Positions 30,768 to 43,749 of a stretch of 64,000 nucleotides of DNA are shown here, one piece after another (position 1 is the first letter of the stretch; each line of letters begins with the position of its first letter). Source of the stretch: Pegea sp. RAD2-039 (Eukaryota > Chordata > Thaliacea > Salpida > Salpidae); NCBI GenBank assembly GCA_034620365.1, contig JAQGEQ010000170.1, forward strand, positions 124,001 to 188,000, written 5' to 3'. The notes under the pieces were generated by a model, which worked only from the letters and a program-made list of their open reading frames with translations, searched no databases and was not told the DNA's origin. The translations under genes and the position numbers were made by a program.

Positions 30768-33386
30768 CTATAATAAAGGATTTTTAACAAAATCAACGAG
30801 AGTTAAACATTCATTAATCAGATCAGTAAACTCGTCTCTGATTATAGCATTCAAAGCAAAAACTTCTTTCAGCTCCGAGACACAATCGTCGGATTTCACT
30901 ATCTCTTCAGTGTGCAACTTCAAGAACAACTGAAGATACGCTTGGATCAGCTCAAAGTTCTTTCGCGTTTTCATTTGTTCTTTGATGAAGACGATGAACT
31001 TCTTTAAAAGCTTTTCTGATCCTCCAAAATTTGCGCTGAGGGTTCTCAATCCTGCATCAATTGCGGAAGGTCCGAGAGTCTTCATATAATTCAATATCTC
31101 TTCATGACTTTTTGTTTCCAACATTTGTGCAAACGGAGAGAGTTCGAAGATTCGGAAAGGTACAACTTCTTTTTCCTGAACTTCAATTTTCGGGGCTTCC
31201 TCTCCGAGATTTGTTCCAAGGAAGAAAGGGGCTTGAGTGATCTTCTTCACGGGTTGCTTTGGTTTGCTTCGTTCGCGAATAATTTCGATATTATTCAGGT
31301 TAGCCCATCGTGAAGATGCCAAACCCGATTTAGTGAGTAAATGAGGTTCCAGTTGCTCCAAAGACTCTGTCATGTCAAAAATAACTCTTCCAAAAAACTC
31401 CTCTTCCTCTTCTTCATCTATAAACTCAGGTTCATATGTGCTGACCCCAAATAAAGATGAGTTGGACCATACAGAGATACTTGGACTACCAACGTGGGTA
31501 GTGGCCAGTAAAGCTGAATTAGGGGATAAAGTGAGGGATTTGACTGGATTATCAACAGGAAAACAGTCAATCAAAGAGCTCAATGGAAGGTCCCAGACAC
31601 GGATGTAGCCATCGGAGCTAGCTGTGATCAGCATCATTGCGTTTTCACTCCAGACAAGATCATTGACTTTACCAGAATGACCGAAAAATCGTCGGATAAT
31701 ATTTTTTGTGTCTAAATCGATAACAATGATGGTAAAGTTCTCAAGTACAACTGCTATCAGTGAAGTATCTCGATGTAACTTGCTAAAAGTCGGAGGAGAA
31801 TCCAATTTCAGATCAGATCTGAAAGAACGAGTCTTGAAGGACCAGAAATTAATAAACTTATCTTGACCCAGTGTTACAACTATTTGATTTAAATTATCAA
31901 CTCCAATGCCAACAACTGATGACAAATGAGCTAAAACTGTTCCTTTTTGAGTTTTATGTACAAAGTTTCCTTTATATATTCCAGATTGCATATTGTATAA
32001 ATCAATATTTCCATTTGAGTAACCAATTAGTGAGAAGTTGCCACACGAAGTCATTTCTACTGAAGATACATAAACATCACACTTTCTTCCTTTTATCTTG
32101 AGATCATCTAAAGGATGATTATAAAAAAATTTGTGGTTTCCAATCTTTGACTTTTTAATATTCCAAGTAGTTGCTTCTATGTGATTCCTGTGAACTGCTA
32201 TCATCCCATCCCAGTGGTCTTCTCTAGCTTTTTCAAAAGTAAAGTCAACAATATGAGGCATGATTTTTGCTTCTTTGCCCTTTTTCTTAGTCAGTTTAGC
32301 TTTACCGAAACTATTATTGACATTATCATGTGAGGTATGAAATATTCTCACTGTGCTGTCATGTCCACAAGAAAGTATTTTTTCATTATTATAGAATTTT
32401 ACTTTTGATATAGAACCATAATGACCAGATCTATCTCGGAGTAAAGAAGCTGTGAAACTATTCTCATCGATTATCCACATTTTAATAGAATTGTCAGCTG
32501 CATTAGAAATCACAACATTCTCTCCTGGTAAAGACGACACTGAAGCAATCGAACTTTTATGAACATCTTCTAATACACTTTTAAGACAACGTTCATTTAA
32601 ATCCCAAATACAGAGATGCCCAAGAGATGTACCAGTCACTAATAGTGGCAAGTTACTTTGTAGAAAAGTAACTGAATTAATACTTCCAAAATCTTGTTTA
32701 AGTTTAAACAGAGTTTTTCCAGTTCGTAAATTAAGAATTAAAACAGAACCTGATTCTGTTCCTACAGCAACTATATCAACAGTTGTACTCTGCTCTATAC
32801 AAGTGATACTATCATTAACAGTTAAAACAAATTCATGCAAAAAACGATTCTTTGCTACATTCCATAACTGAAGTTTACCTTGAGTTGATCCAAGTACAAT
32901 CTTATTTGTATATGTCCGAGGATGCATTAAACATGAAATCTCAAAATCTTTGCTATCAAATGGTATCTTTAAATTTTGGGTACCAGTTTCAACCAACCAA
33001 ATTGTCAACTGATTGTTCATATCAATAGCAATAATATGATGAAAAAAAGGAAGAATATACTTTATTTCAGCATCTGACTCAAGAATTTTGTCAATATGTT
33101 GCTTATCTCTGAAAATATAAACTTTATTTTCACAACCAGTGAAAATATATCTTCCAGCAGCTGCTAGGCAACTAATATCAGCAGGATGTTCTTCACTTGT
33201 TGAATACTTCCTAAGCTTATTAGAACCAAACACAAAAAATACTTTTCCAACTGCATTAATTAGTAGATTTTCAGTTCCACGTCTGTTAGTTGTTAGAACA
33301 TGTGGCACTTCACAAGAATATAAACCAAGTTCTTTAAACTTAGTAAAAATATGATTTTTTGAAGTTTCAGTCATTCTTTTAATCAA
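30768..33386 (-). CDS. WDR36: WD repeat protein 36 / UTP21
   Basis: Small-subunit processome protein (UTP-B complex) needed for 18S rRNA maturation in the nucleolus. Single uninterrupted 872-aa frame (human about 895-951). Many WD-type repeats form two propellers, with recognisable units such as GHYGSISKVKFYNNEKILSC and GHSGKVNDLVWSENAMMLIT. An acidic linker (EFIDEEEEEEFFG) precedes the C-terminal Utp21-specific domain (FRIFELSPFAQMLE...LGPSAIDAGLRTLS). No intron in 2.6 kb, unlike most neighbours. A strong acceptor TATTTTTACAG ends 28 nt before the ATG with no obvious upstream donor, as expected for trans-splicing or a 5' UTR intron. Confidence 0.96.
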   Translation of the reverse strand: MIKRMTETSKNHIFTKFKELGLYSCEVPHVLTTNRRGTENLLINAVGKVFFVFGSNKLRKYSTSEEHPADISCLAAAGRYIFTGCENKVYIFRDKQHIDKILESDAEIKYILPFFHHIIAIDMNNQLTIWLVETGTQNLKIPFDSKDFEISCLMHPRTYTNKIVLGSTQGKLQLWNVAKNRFLHEFVLTVNDSITCIEQSTTVDIVAVGTESGSVLILNLRTGKTLFKLKQDFGSINSVTFLQSNLPLLVTGTSLGHLCIWDLNERCLKSVLEDVHKSSIASVSSLPGENVVISNAADNSIKMWIIDENSFTASLLRDRSGHYGSISKVKFYNNEKILSCGHDSTVRIFHTSHDNVNNSFGKAKLTKKKGKEAKIMPHIVDFTFEKAREDHWDGMIAVHRNHIEATTWNIKKSKIGNHKFFYNHPLDDLKIKGRKCDVYVSSVEMTSCGNFSLIGYSNGNIDLYNMQSGIYKGNFVHKTQKGTVLAHLSSVVGIGVDNLNQIVVTLGQDKFINFWSFKTRSFRSDLKLDSPPTFSKLHRDTSLIAVVLENFTIIVIDLDTKNIIRRFFGHSGKVNDLVWSENAMMLITASSDGYIRVWDLPLSSLIDCFPVDNPVKSLTLSPNSALLATTHVGSPSISVWSNSSLFGVSTYEPEFIDEEEEEEFFGRVIFDMTESLEQLEPHLLTKSGLASSRWANLNNIEIIRERSKPKQPVKKITQAPFFLGTNLGEEAPKIEVQEKEVVPFRIFELSPFAQMLETKSHEEILNYMKTLGPSAIDAGLRTLSANFGGSEKLLKKFIVFIKEQMKTRKNFELIQAYLQLFLKLHTEEIVKSDDCVSELKEVFALNAIIRDEFTDLINECLTLVDFVKNPLL

Positions 33387-33419
33387 AATTAATCTAAGAA
33401 ATCTGTAAAAATACTAATG

Positions 33420-36109
33420 AGAAAATTTCATAAATAAATCAATTTTATTCCTTTCCATAAAAGCATTATTAAAATGTTGAACAATAGTTTATACTTATTT
33501 TAAAAATACCAATTTTCACTTGCATTTAACTATAAAAGTAATCATCAATTCAAAACTTTAAGAATTAAAAAAGTAAATACATTTAACAAACATAACCTTA
33601 AACTAAATATATTATTAAAATTATTACTTTAAGGTCAAAAGTTATCTTTTTAAACTTAAAAGTTCATCAATAGTTGACAATAGAGTTCAACATATTGTTT
33701 TATAATAAAAGATAAAATAAACCAGTTTTTAAACTTTTACAATTTTATTAATATAATTATTATAATTGCTTTATTTGTTTCTCAGAAATTATAAAATTAC
33801 AAAAAAAGATTATTTTAAATACTTTATCATTAGTTGTATGAAACCTTATCAGGAAAGGAAATAATTCTTAAACTAAAAGAATGCTTTACACAAGAAGACA
33901 GTAAGTATGCATACTACCATCATCAGTATACAAAAGTAAAAGAATGAATAAAAAACATGATAAATATAATTTTTTTAAATAAAATAGTAATTTGAAATCA
34001 TTTAAAAATTGCAATGGAGTTGTTAACTATAAAATTAGACACTGAACTCATACAATGATATTTAATTATCAATCAAACTATGAAAATTTATAAATAACAA
34101 ATATGTATACATAATCTCAAATAATATATTCTAGTATTCTAAAAAACACAAAATGAATATTTAAAGCTTTTCTTTAGACTAATTAGAAAAGATTTATCCA
34201 AATTAATTAAGGCAATTATGCAAACATCATGAACTAGTAGTTAAAATATATATGAAATCTGTAATATTCCAGCTTAACATACTTTTGGCGAAATATAAGA
34301 TAATCTAGCGAAATATGATTAAAAAATATAAATCAAGGTAGAAACCATGTGGCAAAAATAAGAAAAGACAAATTGGCCATAGTCCAAAATATCAATTACT
34401 TCAAATGTAAAGTGATCGAAATAAAGCAAAAAACGATGAAACAATTGTATAAAATAAATTTTGAGGTCAGTTGTTAAGCTTTGAGGTCTTATAAGCTTAT
34501 GTATATACTTATGCTCTTAAGTGATATACTGTTCTTTATAATAAGTTTGTTCGTAATTTTGCAAACTACTAAAAGTTGTTTGAATAGTAGATAAAGATTT
34601 CTGTGGTGGGAATGATTTTTTTTTCTACAACACATTTCTTAAAATACTTTTGGAAACTGATTTTTGTATGACTTGTTCACGAATATTCTGGTAAGCATTG
34701 TTCTCACAAAGCATGTGGTTTATAGCTATGGTACAACACAGTTTTAGTTTTTTTTAATATTGCAGATTGTCTACTAATCTAAGAATCACAATATCGATAT
34801 TCTTTACTTTTAACCTTATATGAAGTGCTTTACAATCGTCATTACCAGCCTACTGGGCCGTGTCACTAAGCATTAGATAAGAAGAGTAGGAGGGTAGTTC
34901 AACACAGGCTGCCTTCCACTATAATTGAAGATATATGAGGAAGGGTCTCTTTGCAGCAGGCGCGCAGACGATAGTAGCACTCGGCAGCAAAAATGTCATC
35001 ATGTAAAGCTTTAAATAAATCTTTAGTAAATGTAGAAGTCATATTTTATTGATAGTTGTTTGCATTCTTTAAGAAATCAGTGAAGTCGTTTTAGTTTATT
35101 CTCAAGTGAATTTTAAGAGAATAATTTTATAAGAAGTACTATTTGCAACGGAAAATTATTTGACAGTTGGTTTATTTATTTCTCAAAATAAGAAAACAAC
35201 TGGCAACAGTTCTCCCAAGAAAAAATTGCAATTGAATTGTACAGAATGACTAGTAAAGTATAAAAGCGCTCAAACGAAAAATGAAATCTATTTACATATG
35301 CGGTAAAATATTCTGCTGCCATTTCGCTCAAATATACCATAATCAGTAGCTGAATAAACTTTAAATTGAAGATTATAAATTTGTGTAAATCATCTTATCT
35401 TATAATCTAAATTTAGTTTCTTTTACTTACCTGAGAGCTTAGTTCATTGAAAATTACTTTTAATATAGATTAGTACACGCTGCTAGAAGTTGGCGACCTC
35501 TCGTTGGCGGCCATCAACTTTATCTACAAGATAAGTTTTCAATGACTCAGCCCGTTTCTTTATCTAAAAACTAGCAGTTAGATTGAGAGCTCTTTACTTA
35601 CTGCTGATAGAAAGTTTGAAACAATATTGCTGGTGCTTCAAACTAATATTTATATCATGCAGACGAATACTTTTATGACTTAATATTTTTATTCAAATAT
35701 TAATATATTCAAAATGAAATAGTCGTAGTATTGGATAGTAGCGAACGAATAACGAAAATATCCTCTTCACAACCCCTCTCCATATAATCAGTCTCCTGTG
35801 CAGTGACAAACTGCCTGCTTAAGTTCCAGCTTTACTTTTGGAGTTTTGTATCTTCTCGAAAGCTTATCTTAAATTGACTAACAAAGCCCTTCTACCCGGT
35901 TTTTTGGACTTTTCTTTGTTGCATCTAACATTCAACATTCCATTTTATAATTCAATATGATTTTTACAGCAACTATAAGTTGATTAAACGAAAATATCGT
36001 TATCAAAAACTGCTATCATTAACGACGAACTTGCTCTGCTAAATGTCGGTCAAGGATTTGTAAGAGAATTTTTTCAACACTTTTTAATTTGCAAAATCTT
36101 TATGTTACC
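33420..36109. other. Intergenic between WDR36 and a LINE remnant
   Basis: About 2.7 kb, AT-rich, with the WDR36 promoter at its left end. Somewhat more GC-balanced patches near 34.8-35.0 and 35.5-35.9 kb might be older transposon debris, but no frame could be supported. Confidence 0.4.
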
Positions 36110-37140
36110 AACTCTTTTTTCAGATCAAACTACTAAATAAAGTTTCCTGAAGACATTTTCGCTTTAAGTACTAGCACCAGCTAGACCTCATCCTAGTAAG
36201 ACGTAGTTTTCTAGGCAATGTCTTATTGACAAGAGTTGGATAAGTTAACATCATCAACATCAACCTCTTTGACTTAGTTTAAAATGAATATACGATAGTG
36301 TACTGGAAGCTTTTGGAAAGAAGACTTATAACTGCAAGCAAGGACTGGTTTGAAAAAAAAACATCAATACGTTGCATCCTCTCGTTAAGTTGAAGTATCA
36401 AGCGCATAAAACATAACATGAACTCAGCCCAACAACTCTGAACAATTTGTGTGAAGCTAGAAAGATATTTCGCAGAGCTGTCAGAAAATGTACTGATGAG
36501 TTTTGGCTTTGCAAAAGCGAAAAAACCCAAGCTGTAGCTACAAGGGACGGCACCAAACCCGTTTAATATAGGATAGTATTAGGGGGGCAACCGGACCTAC
36601 AAAACGTCTAACCGCTCCCCTGTAATCTGCTACAGAAGAGATTTTGTACAAAAGAAATGGACAATTAGAGAAGTTCACTTTTCCATTCTCAACAACAAAT
36701 CGTGACAAACACCGTGATAGATAAAATGGAACGATTACCAATCATGTACGATCTAGATTGCGAACCAACAAGAAAAGAACTCAGCAAAGCCATTTCTGCA
36801 ATATATCCTGGAAAAGCTGAAAAGATATCAAATGAGGAGGTCTTGAAGCGCACTACAACATGATCAGCTTTGCTAACTCGGTTGCATATGTCGGATAAAG
36901 GACGGATGTATCGAAAGTTATCTGTTGTATGAAGAGCTATCAAAAGACGAATGTAACATCAGCCGTCTTTATCTTCGCTTTATGGATAGATGCGAGCGTG
37001 ACATGAAATCGCTCAGCATAATTACCAGCGATTGGGAAGATACTTCAGTAGATCGCTCCTTATGGCGCTGTTTACTTTGCAAATAACTGGAGAATAAGGA
37101 AGACAAACTATCTTCGAAGAAGAAGAGAAAGAAACATCAA
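36110..37140 (+). mobile_element. LINE remnant with internal deletion (copy B)
   Basis: Plus-strand traces of non-LTR retrotransposon ORF2 in order. End of the apurinic endonuclease domain (LDLILVRRSFLGNVLLTR, 36181-36234). Linker (KIFRRAVRKCTDEFWL, about 36.46 kb). Start of reverse transcriptase (ERLPIMYDLDCEPTRKELSK then AISAIYPGKA, about 36.73-36.82 kb). Then a jump directly to the C-terminal tail (KISNEEVLKRT ... LRFMDRCERDMKSLSI, to about 37.08 kb). The reverse transcriptase core is missing and stops and shifts are frequent, so it is dead. Same family as copies at 29.9 and 56.9 kb. Confidence 0.8.
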
Positions 37141-37959
37141 AAATGTTCAAGAGCATGTCAAGCATGGTCATGCTCCACTTAAGTTCCCAATATTCACGCT
37201 TGTAGATATATAGAGATTTTGTTGCTGAGTTATCAACTTAAGACAAAAGTAGTTTAAATCTATCACAAATGTTTATAAGAAGTATTATAACTTCAGATGC
37301 TTATGATAATTTTATCAAAGCAAAGTTTATCAAGTAACAGTTGTCTATTTTTCAATGTGTCTTCTGCAGTATTTATAAGTTCAAATGTAAAATCTCTGAA
37401 AAACTATTATCTTTTATTTTTTCACCAAATTTTGCTTTTAATTACAGTAATAGTAAATATCTTAATATAATTATCATTAATAAAAAAATGGTGCTTTTTG
37501 CTAATTTTAATTAAACTTAAGTTTAAAATAATATTTTTGAAAAGACAATTACGGCTTATTTTACTTGCTTCTGTTTTAACGCGTATAAGCAATTTTTGAA
37601 AACAAACCTGACACGTGTGGTCACTGTTCATTAGCAACTTTGTTGCGTGACGACTTCCTTACAGCTTTCAAGACTAGAACTAGATCATTTGTGTTGTTAG
37701 AATAAAGTGTAGATTTGTAATCTGGCTGACTTAAAGTAAATTACTTGTTGAATTAAATTGTTAGTGGCTTATAAGTTAAATGTATAAATAGTAAACATAA
37801 ACATTTTATTGAAATAGTTGTAATAATATTAATAAGCCTCACTACTTTGATTTTTATCCTGTGCTATATAGTATTGATTCTTTATAAAGTTACAACTATT
37901 TTTGTTGACATCATTTGATTAATAACATTTTATGAAGAACCTTTTTATTGGTCACTAAG
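37141..37959. other. Intergenic, HHAT promoter side
   Basis: AT-rich with no recognised gene. An 8-codon upstream ORF (ATG 37932, stop 37956-37958) ends one base before the HHAT start codon. An acceptor-like AAG at about 37,939 would remove its ATG if used for trans-splicing. Confidence 0.4.
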
Positions 37960-40900
37960 ATGACTTTGAATGCTGATAATAAGAATGATGAACCAAGAAA
38001 ACCAAATCTTCACAAATATGCCAAATTAACTACTTTAGAAACAATCATTTATTTTCTCATGTGGGGTTTACCTTTAGTTTATGTGTCTTGGAAGTCTTCA
38101 TTAATTAAGAAAAGAAGAGGTATTCATATTTGTAATTTGATTAAAGAGACTTTTAGTTGCATTTAATTGATTTATTTTTATACTTTTAAAAGTAAAAATT
38201 AGATTACTTTTATTTACTTTCACATGTTTTTGGAAACTAAAAGGGACTTTTTAAAAACTTAAATCTATCAGATAAAGTTTTTATTAAACAGATTTTAAAT
38301 TATTTTAAAAGTTCATTTAGAAATCATATTGTTAAATTTAAACTTTAAACAGATTTTGTTTTCATAAGAAGATATAATCAAGATCTCACAGAGCCATTAT
38401 ATCCTCTTCTTGGCACAAAATTTATGGTTAGTTTTTCTTAGGTCTTAAATATTTTTTTTGATTTAATAAACTTCAACTGGTTTCATAGTTTTTTAGAATA
38501 TGATCTTCAATTCTTTTATGAAATAATTACTTTTGGTATTAATGATGATCACAATTTTTTCTTATATTTACTAGGATACTTCTGACTTTGAGTGGAAACT
38601 ATGGTTATTTTGGTTTATGGAATCTGTAGTTTGGAGTAATCTAATTCATTTCTTTATTATGAGAATTGTAGAATACTTTAGTCCCAAAGTATGAATAAGT
38701 TTTAATGAATCTATCTATCATCGCTTATTTCTGATTTTTTTTCATATACAGCACAGGTTTGTTGCATCAATGGCTTTCACAATGTGTTTTATTTTGAAAT
38801 ATTTTGGAGTTTGGATATTATTGATAATAATTTTTCAAATGGCTCTACTTCTAGCATGTACTTTAAAGTTTAAAAGTCAGTTATTTACCTGGACAATTTA
38901 TAGTTTGATGATTTTAGCATTTGCTTCAAATAAAGCTGTGGAAAAGTTGGTTAGTTTTCTTTTTCGTTCTTGTCATTTTCAAAACTTTTATTTTATTTAG
39001 TTTTTCTTCTACTAAAAGTTCTGATAAAATATGTGTAAAATGAAAAATAAATTTATAAAAATCCTTTCATAAAAATGAAACAAGTAGCTCACCTTCAAAC
39101 TATATTGCTAAATATATTAATTTGGCAATAAACTAATTACTTTTAAACAATACTTTAGCTTTTTACATAATCATTAAACCTAAAAATGTAAATGAACCTT
39201 TTTTATACCTATGAATCAACTAATAGCTTTATAAATGAACATTTTATAAAAATAGATTTCTTGTAATATTTATAACTAAAGAGACAACAATATATAAAGT
39301 AGTGAACAACTGGAAATAATGTATTTCTTAAACAAGCAATTTCTGTGCTGTTAATGATTCAAAATTTTAACATAGTTGGTAGTATTGGATTATGATTATT
39401 GGGCTTTGAATTTATTGATCTCTGGACTTGGAATGGGTAATCTAAGGACGATGTCTTTTTGTTTAGAAGTTTGCTTTGAAAAAAAAGAATCAAAAGAAGT
39501 TGAAAAGAAAAGTTTTTTATCAAAACTTTTCGATATTTGCATCTTTCAATTCTACTTTCCTATTTATAATGGAGGTCCTATTTTTACTTATGAGCTTTTT
39601 CGTGATCAAGTTGGTTTTATTCTAACTCTTATATTTATTAAGTAATTTAATTACTTCCGGTGACAAAACAAAAACTATTTTGGCGTTGTTTTTATGAAGT
39701 TATCAAAATGATGTTTTTACTTACATTAAATTATTGAACTACATTCTCATCAAGTCTTTATTCATTTTTTAGAAATCTAGACCTCCAGTAGTTTGGAGTA
39801 GAAACTTCACCTGCAACTATCTACTACAGATATTAAGATATGGAATTTGGCATTTGTTGATCAATGTGTATTTGCATTATTGTCTTTTATATAGTTTAAA
39901 AGATCCAATCATATTAGAATATTGTTCAAGTACATTAATGTGTAAGTCGTCAATTAAGTTTCATTTTTTATTTAAAATATGAAACAAAATCTCTTCTTGG
40001 TATTTGTTTTGAATATTTTTCTTCCCTAAACTTTAAATTTTCTTTTTATTGGTCTGATAACAATATAAAAGATAATTTCAATCTTAGATCATTACAACAT
40101 ACAGAAGCTTCAATTAGTTGAATCTCATCTAATCACTTCTTAATTGTTTAATTTTCGCTTATTTCCTTTTAACCTTTTTTCATCTTGAATTGTTAAAAAT
40201 TTGATTCAAACCACAATTATGAAGATTTAAAACCAAATTTCCAACAAAATACTTTTGTCACTTTTATTGTCAGTTAAACAAAAATATTTGCAAATCATTT
40301 TTCTTCAAATGCTACTCATAAAAATGATTTTTTTTAGAATAAACTCTTGTTTAAAATTACCTTTAAAATGATTCTGCTGATAATTCATTTTATTCACTTT
40401 TAAATTCTATTTTATAAAGATTAAAAAACTTTTTTTAGTATCAGTAGCTGTAGTGATGGATTTATTTTTTTGCATCAAATACATGGTTTTATACGGATTA
40501 CCTGCAGCTATTTGCTTAGCTGACAATATAGAAGTTGAAGGAGCTCCTCATTGTGTCGTTGGAAGATTTCAATTTACTCATATGTGGAAGTAAGTCTTCA
40601 AATTCTTTTTTGCTTTTAAGTGTTACAAGTAATTGAAGTTTATGGTGATGAAATATTGTCTGTAATTAAAGTTATTGTTCTCCTTTTTTTAACTTCCTTC
40701 CATTGTGTATTCATCTTGCAATCATTTTTGCTTTAGATACTTTGACAAAGGACTTCATCATTGGCTGGTTCGTTATATATACATACCACTAGGTGGCAGT
40801 AATAGAAGCTTTGGAATGGCGAGAAGAATATTTAATGCAGCAATTCCATTTCTATTTGTTTGGGTATGGCATGGAACGTATAAAAATCAAGCGCTTTGGG

Positions 40901-41694
40901 CTGCTCTAAATGCTTTTGGAGTTATTATAGAAATGTCATTTAAAATACTTTATAAAACTAAACCTGTCCAACAATTTGAGGTAATTAAAAAATTCATATT
41001 TTATAAAAGAGTTTATGAAAAAAAATCTTTTAAAAATTAAATTTTTTGGTGAAAAAAATTCATTATTTTTTTTAACTTTAGTTTATCAATTTGTTTTTCA
41101 ACTTTTTAATAAATTTCAGGCGAAATTTTTAACTCCTGAATGGAGTCGACGAATTTGTGGTTTATTTGGAGCAGTTACTTTTATGCTTTTGATCTTATCA
41201 AATGTTTATTTTCTCACCGATATTACGATTGGAAACTTTTTTATGAAAACAGTTTATCTAGGAGGTTTGCAAATTTGTTACTGAATGAAAATCACTTTTT
41301 TTAATTTTATTGATGGATTCATTTGAGTATCTATATAATTGATTTATCACAAGTTGAATGGATGTCTAAAATTGAAAGTTCTTTTGACTTCTAAAAATAT
41401 TCTGACCAACATTTTGACATTTTTTATCTCAAACCGATTTTATTTGTCAAAATATTTCTTTAACCAAAAAGTTAACAACTATTTTTTAAATTTCAAAATT
41501 ATTCTAATCAAATAAAACTTTACTAATATCAAAATTAACTTTTTATTTAAACTAATTTACTAAAGTTTATTTCCTTTTTAGGACTTGTCAACTTTTTTTC
41601 TGCTGTTTTTATCGCTTACTCAGGGACACAGACTGCCATGGAAATTGAGAGATGGTCTCAGAAAGAAGCTCCAACAAGAATTAAACATCCATGA
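37960..41694 (+). CDS. HHAT: Protein-cysteine N-palmitoyltransferase HHAT-like (MBOAT)
   Basis: ER multi-pass membrane-bound O-acyltransferase; HHAT attaches palmitate to the N-terminal cysteine of Hedgehog proteins. Ten exons: 37960-38119, 38353-38426, 38575-38688, 38752-38949, 39376-39609, 39773-39941, 40439-40589, 40737-40980, 41120-41264, 41582-41694; 533 aa (human 493). Early DTSDFEWKLWLFWFMES matches human DATDFEWSFWMEW. The fold signature YFDKGLHHWLVRYIYIPLGG carries Asp370 and the catalytic histidine lies in VWVWHGTY (His412), both equivalent to essential human residues. Presence of the WHG histidine argues for a true HHAT rather than an inactive HHATL. A Hedgehog-like substrate is inferred, not seen here. 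Confidence 0.93.
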
Positions 41695-43123
41695 TGTCCA
41701 TCATTACCACTTATATACTCAGTATTTGTTTTAAACTATTTTCTATTATTTTGGATTTTGTTTAATCAGTGTATGTTTGAATCATGTAATTTCTGTTGGA
41801 ATCTCAATCATTCAAATTCTGAATCACAATAGTAGAAAATCTGTTTTGATTTGAAATTAATGTTTTTGAATTAATATTTCACAATTTAAATAATTTATTT
41901 GTTTTATTTTAAAGTTTTTTTTTCATTTCAAATTACGATATTAATCTATTTTGCATATTGCTATTTTTTACAATTTTAGTTTTTTGATCTTCAAACATTG
42001 TATTTTCACAAAAAGAATCTTTTGATGATCATATTATAAAAATTATCTAGAGGTTGCTCTTGATTTAAATGATCTGTTTGTTGATTTTCTTTAAAATTTG
42101 AATAAATGTTTGAAATTGAAAATTTTGTGATTACTTTAAATAAAACATCTTTTGGTTTATTTGGTTCTTATAGCAAACATTGCAAAGTTGAATTGAAAAT
42201 AAAGATTGTTTTAAACAATTTGTAGAAATATTTTGTTACAAACATTATCGCCTGAAGTCAAATTTTATTTCTTTAATAAAAAGATGTTTATGCCATTGCA
42301 AAGCTAGAAGATTAGTTGCTGCATTTTATGCAGTATTAAAACGGAAATAGGTTTCTATCTCATGATCTATTCAAAAACAGGTAAATAATCTTCTTTAAAT
42401 GAGAAAGTTTCTACAAATGAATTTATCATTAAAACAATTGGTTTATTGAAAGTTGCTTCAGTTATTATCCACAAACAAATGAGCTACAATTACGAACATT
42501 TAAATCACATGTAGACTTCTTAACTAAAATATACTTCAGTGACAATCTGCGGTGTGACTTCTTAACTCATTAAAGTAATTCATTAGTTGTTGGTTTTGAT
42601 ATTATTTATAAAATTAACATTTAAAAAATAAAACATTCAGTTTACAAACAACTTTTCATAGAGAAAACTACTTTTTATCAAAACTCATTGCAATAAATCA
42701 AAACCTATTTTCTAAGTTATTTGCAGCAGAAATCATTTCATTGAAAAGTTTGTTTTATTTTTACAGATTAGGTAATAAGCAAATATACAAGAGCATGATA
42801 TAGTTCTTCAGGACAAACTCAAAAATAATGAAAATTAACACCTTAAAAATACTAAGTAGATTTTATAATTGCTTAAACTGAATTATGTTGGCAGATAGTA
42901 AAGTGCGTAGTTTAAATGAAACATCAACACCATCACTTGGTCAGATATGAATCAAAAATTTACAGAATAACAAGAAATTTGACACTATATTACAACAGAA
43001 AGATTATCAGATAAAAATTAATTATTCAAAAGGAATTATTGTCACTGTGTGAGTTCTACTGCTACATATGTTGATTAAATGCTAAATAATTTACACAGCA
43101 GAACAGAAACGGTGATAAGTAAT
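41695..43123. other. Intergenic between convergent HHAT and DAP1
   Basis: 1.4 kb of AT-rich sequence holding both 3' UTRs. No gene or repeat was recognised, and no AATAAA close to the HHAT stop was spotted. Confidence 0.45.
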
Positions 43124-43612
43124 CTAACGGGGTTGTTGGATGGTTTTATTAATCTGTTTATTCATCACTGGCTTCTCATGAGTAGGGTGAGGTTTATTAT
43201 GAGTTGCTCTTACCGCTTCAGTAGAATTTTCTCGCGGATAACAGTTGTTAGCGGTAATTACAATTTCTTTTCCTTCTCTGTCAACAACTTTTATTTTAAT
43301 TTTTTTCTATTTTGGTTGTAAATCATCAATTTTCAATTTAAATATTTCAATTAAATATCGTTGAAATATTGTTAGCTTACTCATAAGTATATTTTGAAAC
43401 AGTTGAATCATTTGATTTTGGTTTTTCTTCGTGACTACGAGCTGCTTTAATCCTCATACCTCCAGCTTTTACTATCAAATATCAGCAAACTTTATTAAGA
43501 AATCATTTCTTGAAACATATTAGCAATTATTTGTATTTGATTAAACAAACTGAAATAAGAAAAACTCACCAGCAGCTTGCCTACCGGCCACTTGGGTTTC
43601 ACAATCACTCAT
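43124..43612 (-). CDS. DAP1: Death-associated protein 1 homologue
   Basis: Small proline-rich, probably unstructured protein; human DAP1 is an mTOR substrate that restrains autophagy. Three small exons: 43570-43612, 43381-43471, 43124-43277, giving 95 aa (human 102). The junctions are set by phase: exon 2 begins VKAGGMRI, the most conserved DAP1 block, and the last exon ends QQPR, against human QQPRK. The middle is divergent, so identification rests on the two ends, the length and the context. The ATG is 137 nt downstream of the LSM4 stop codon on the same strand, with an acceptor GTTTATAG 28 nt before the ATG, as in an operon. Confidence 0.85.
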
Positions 43613-43749
43613 TATTCACAAATTTCTAACAAACTAGTTTCTATAAACACAAAAAGGTTTAATATAAATCAAAAAAACTAAATCATTATCACAAAAATTT
43701 CTAAACAGCTTCATTAGAAGAAAACGGAAATGTTCGAAAAATGATCAAT

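Noticed and set aside
43079..43321. Plus-strand 80-codon frame
   Set aside because: Antisense shadow of the last DAP1 exon, whose minus-strand frame ends in the conserved QQPR tail.
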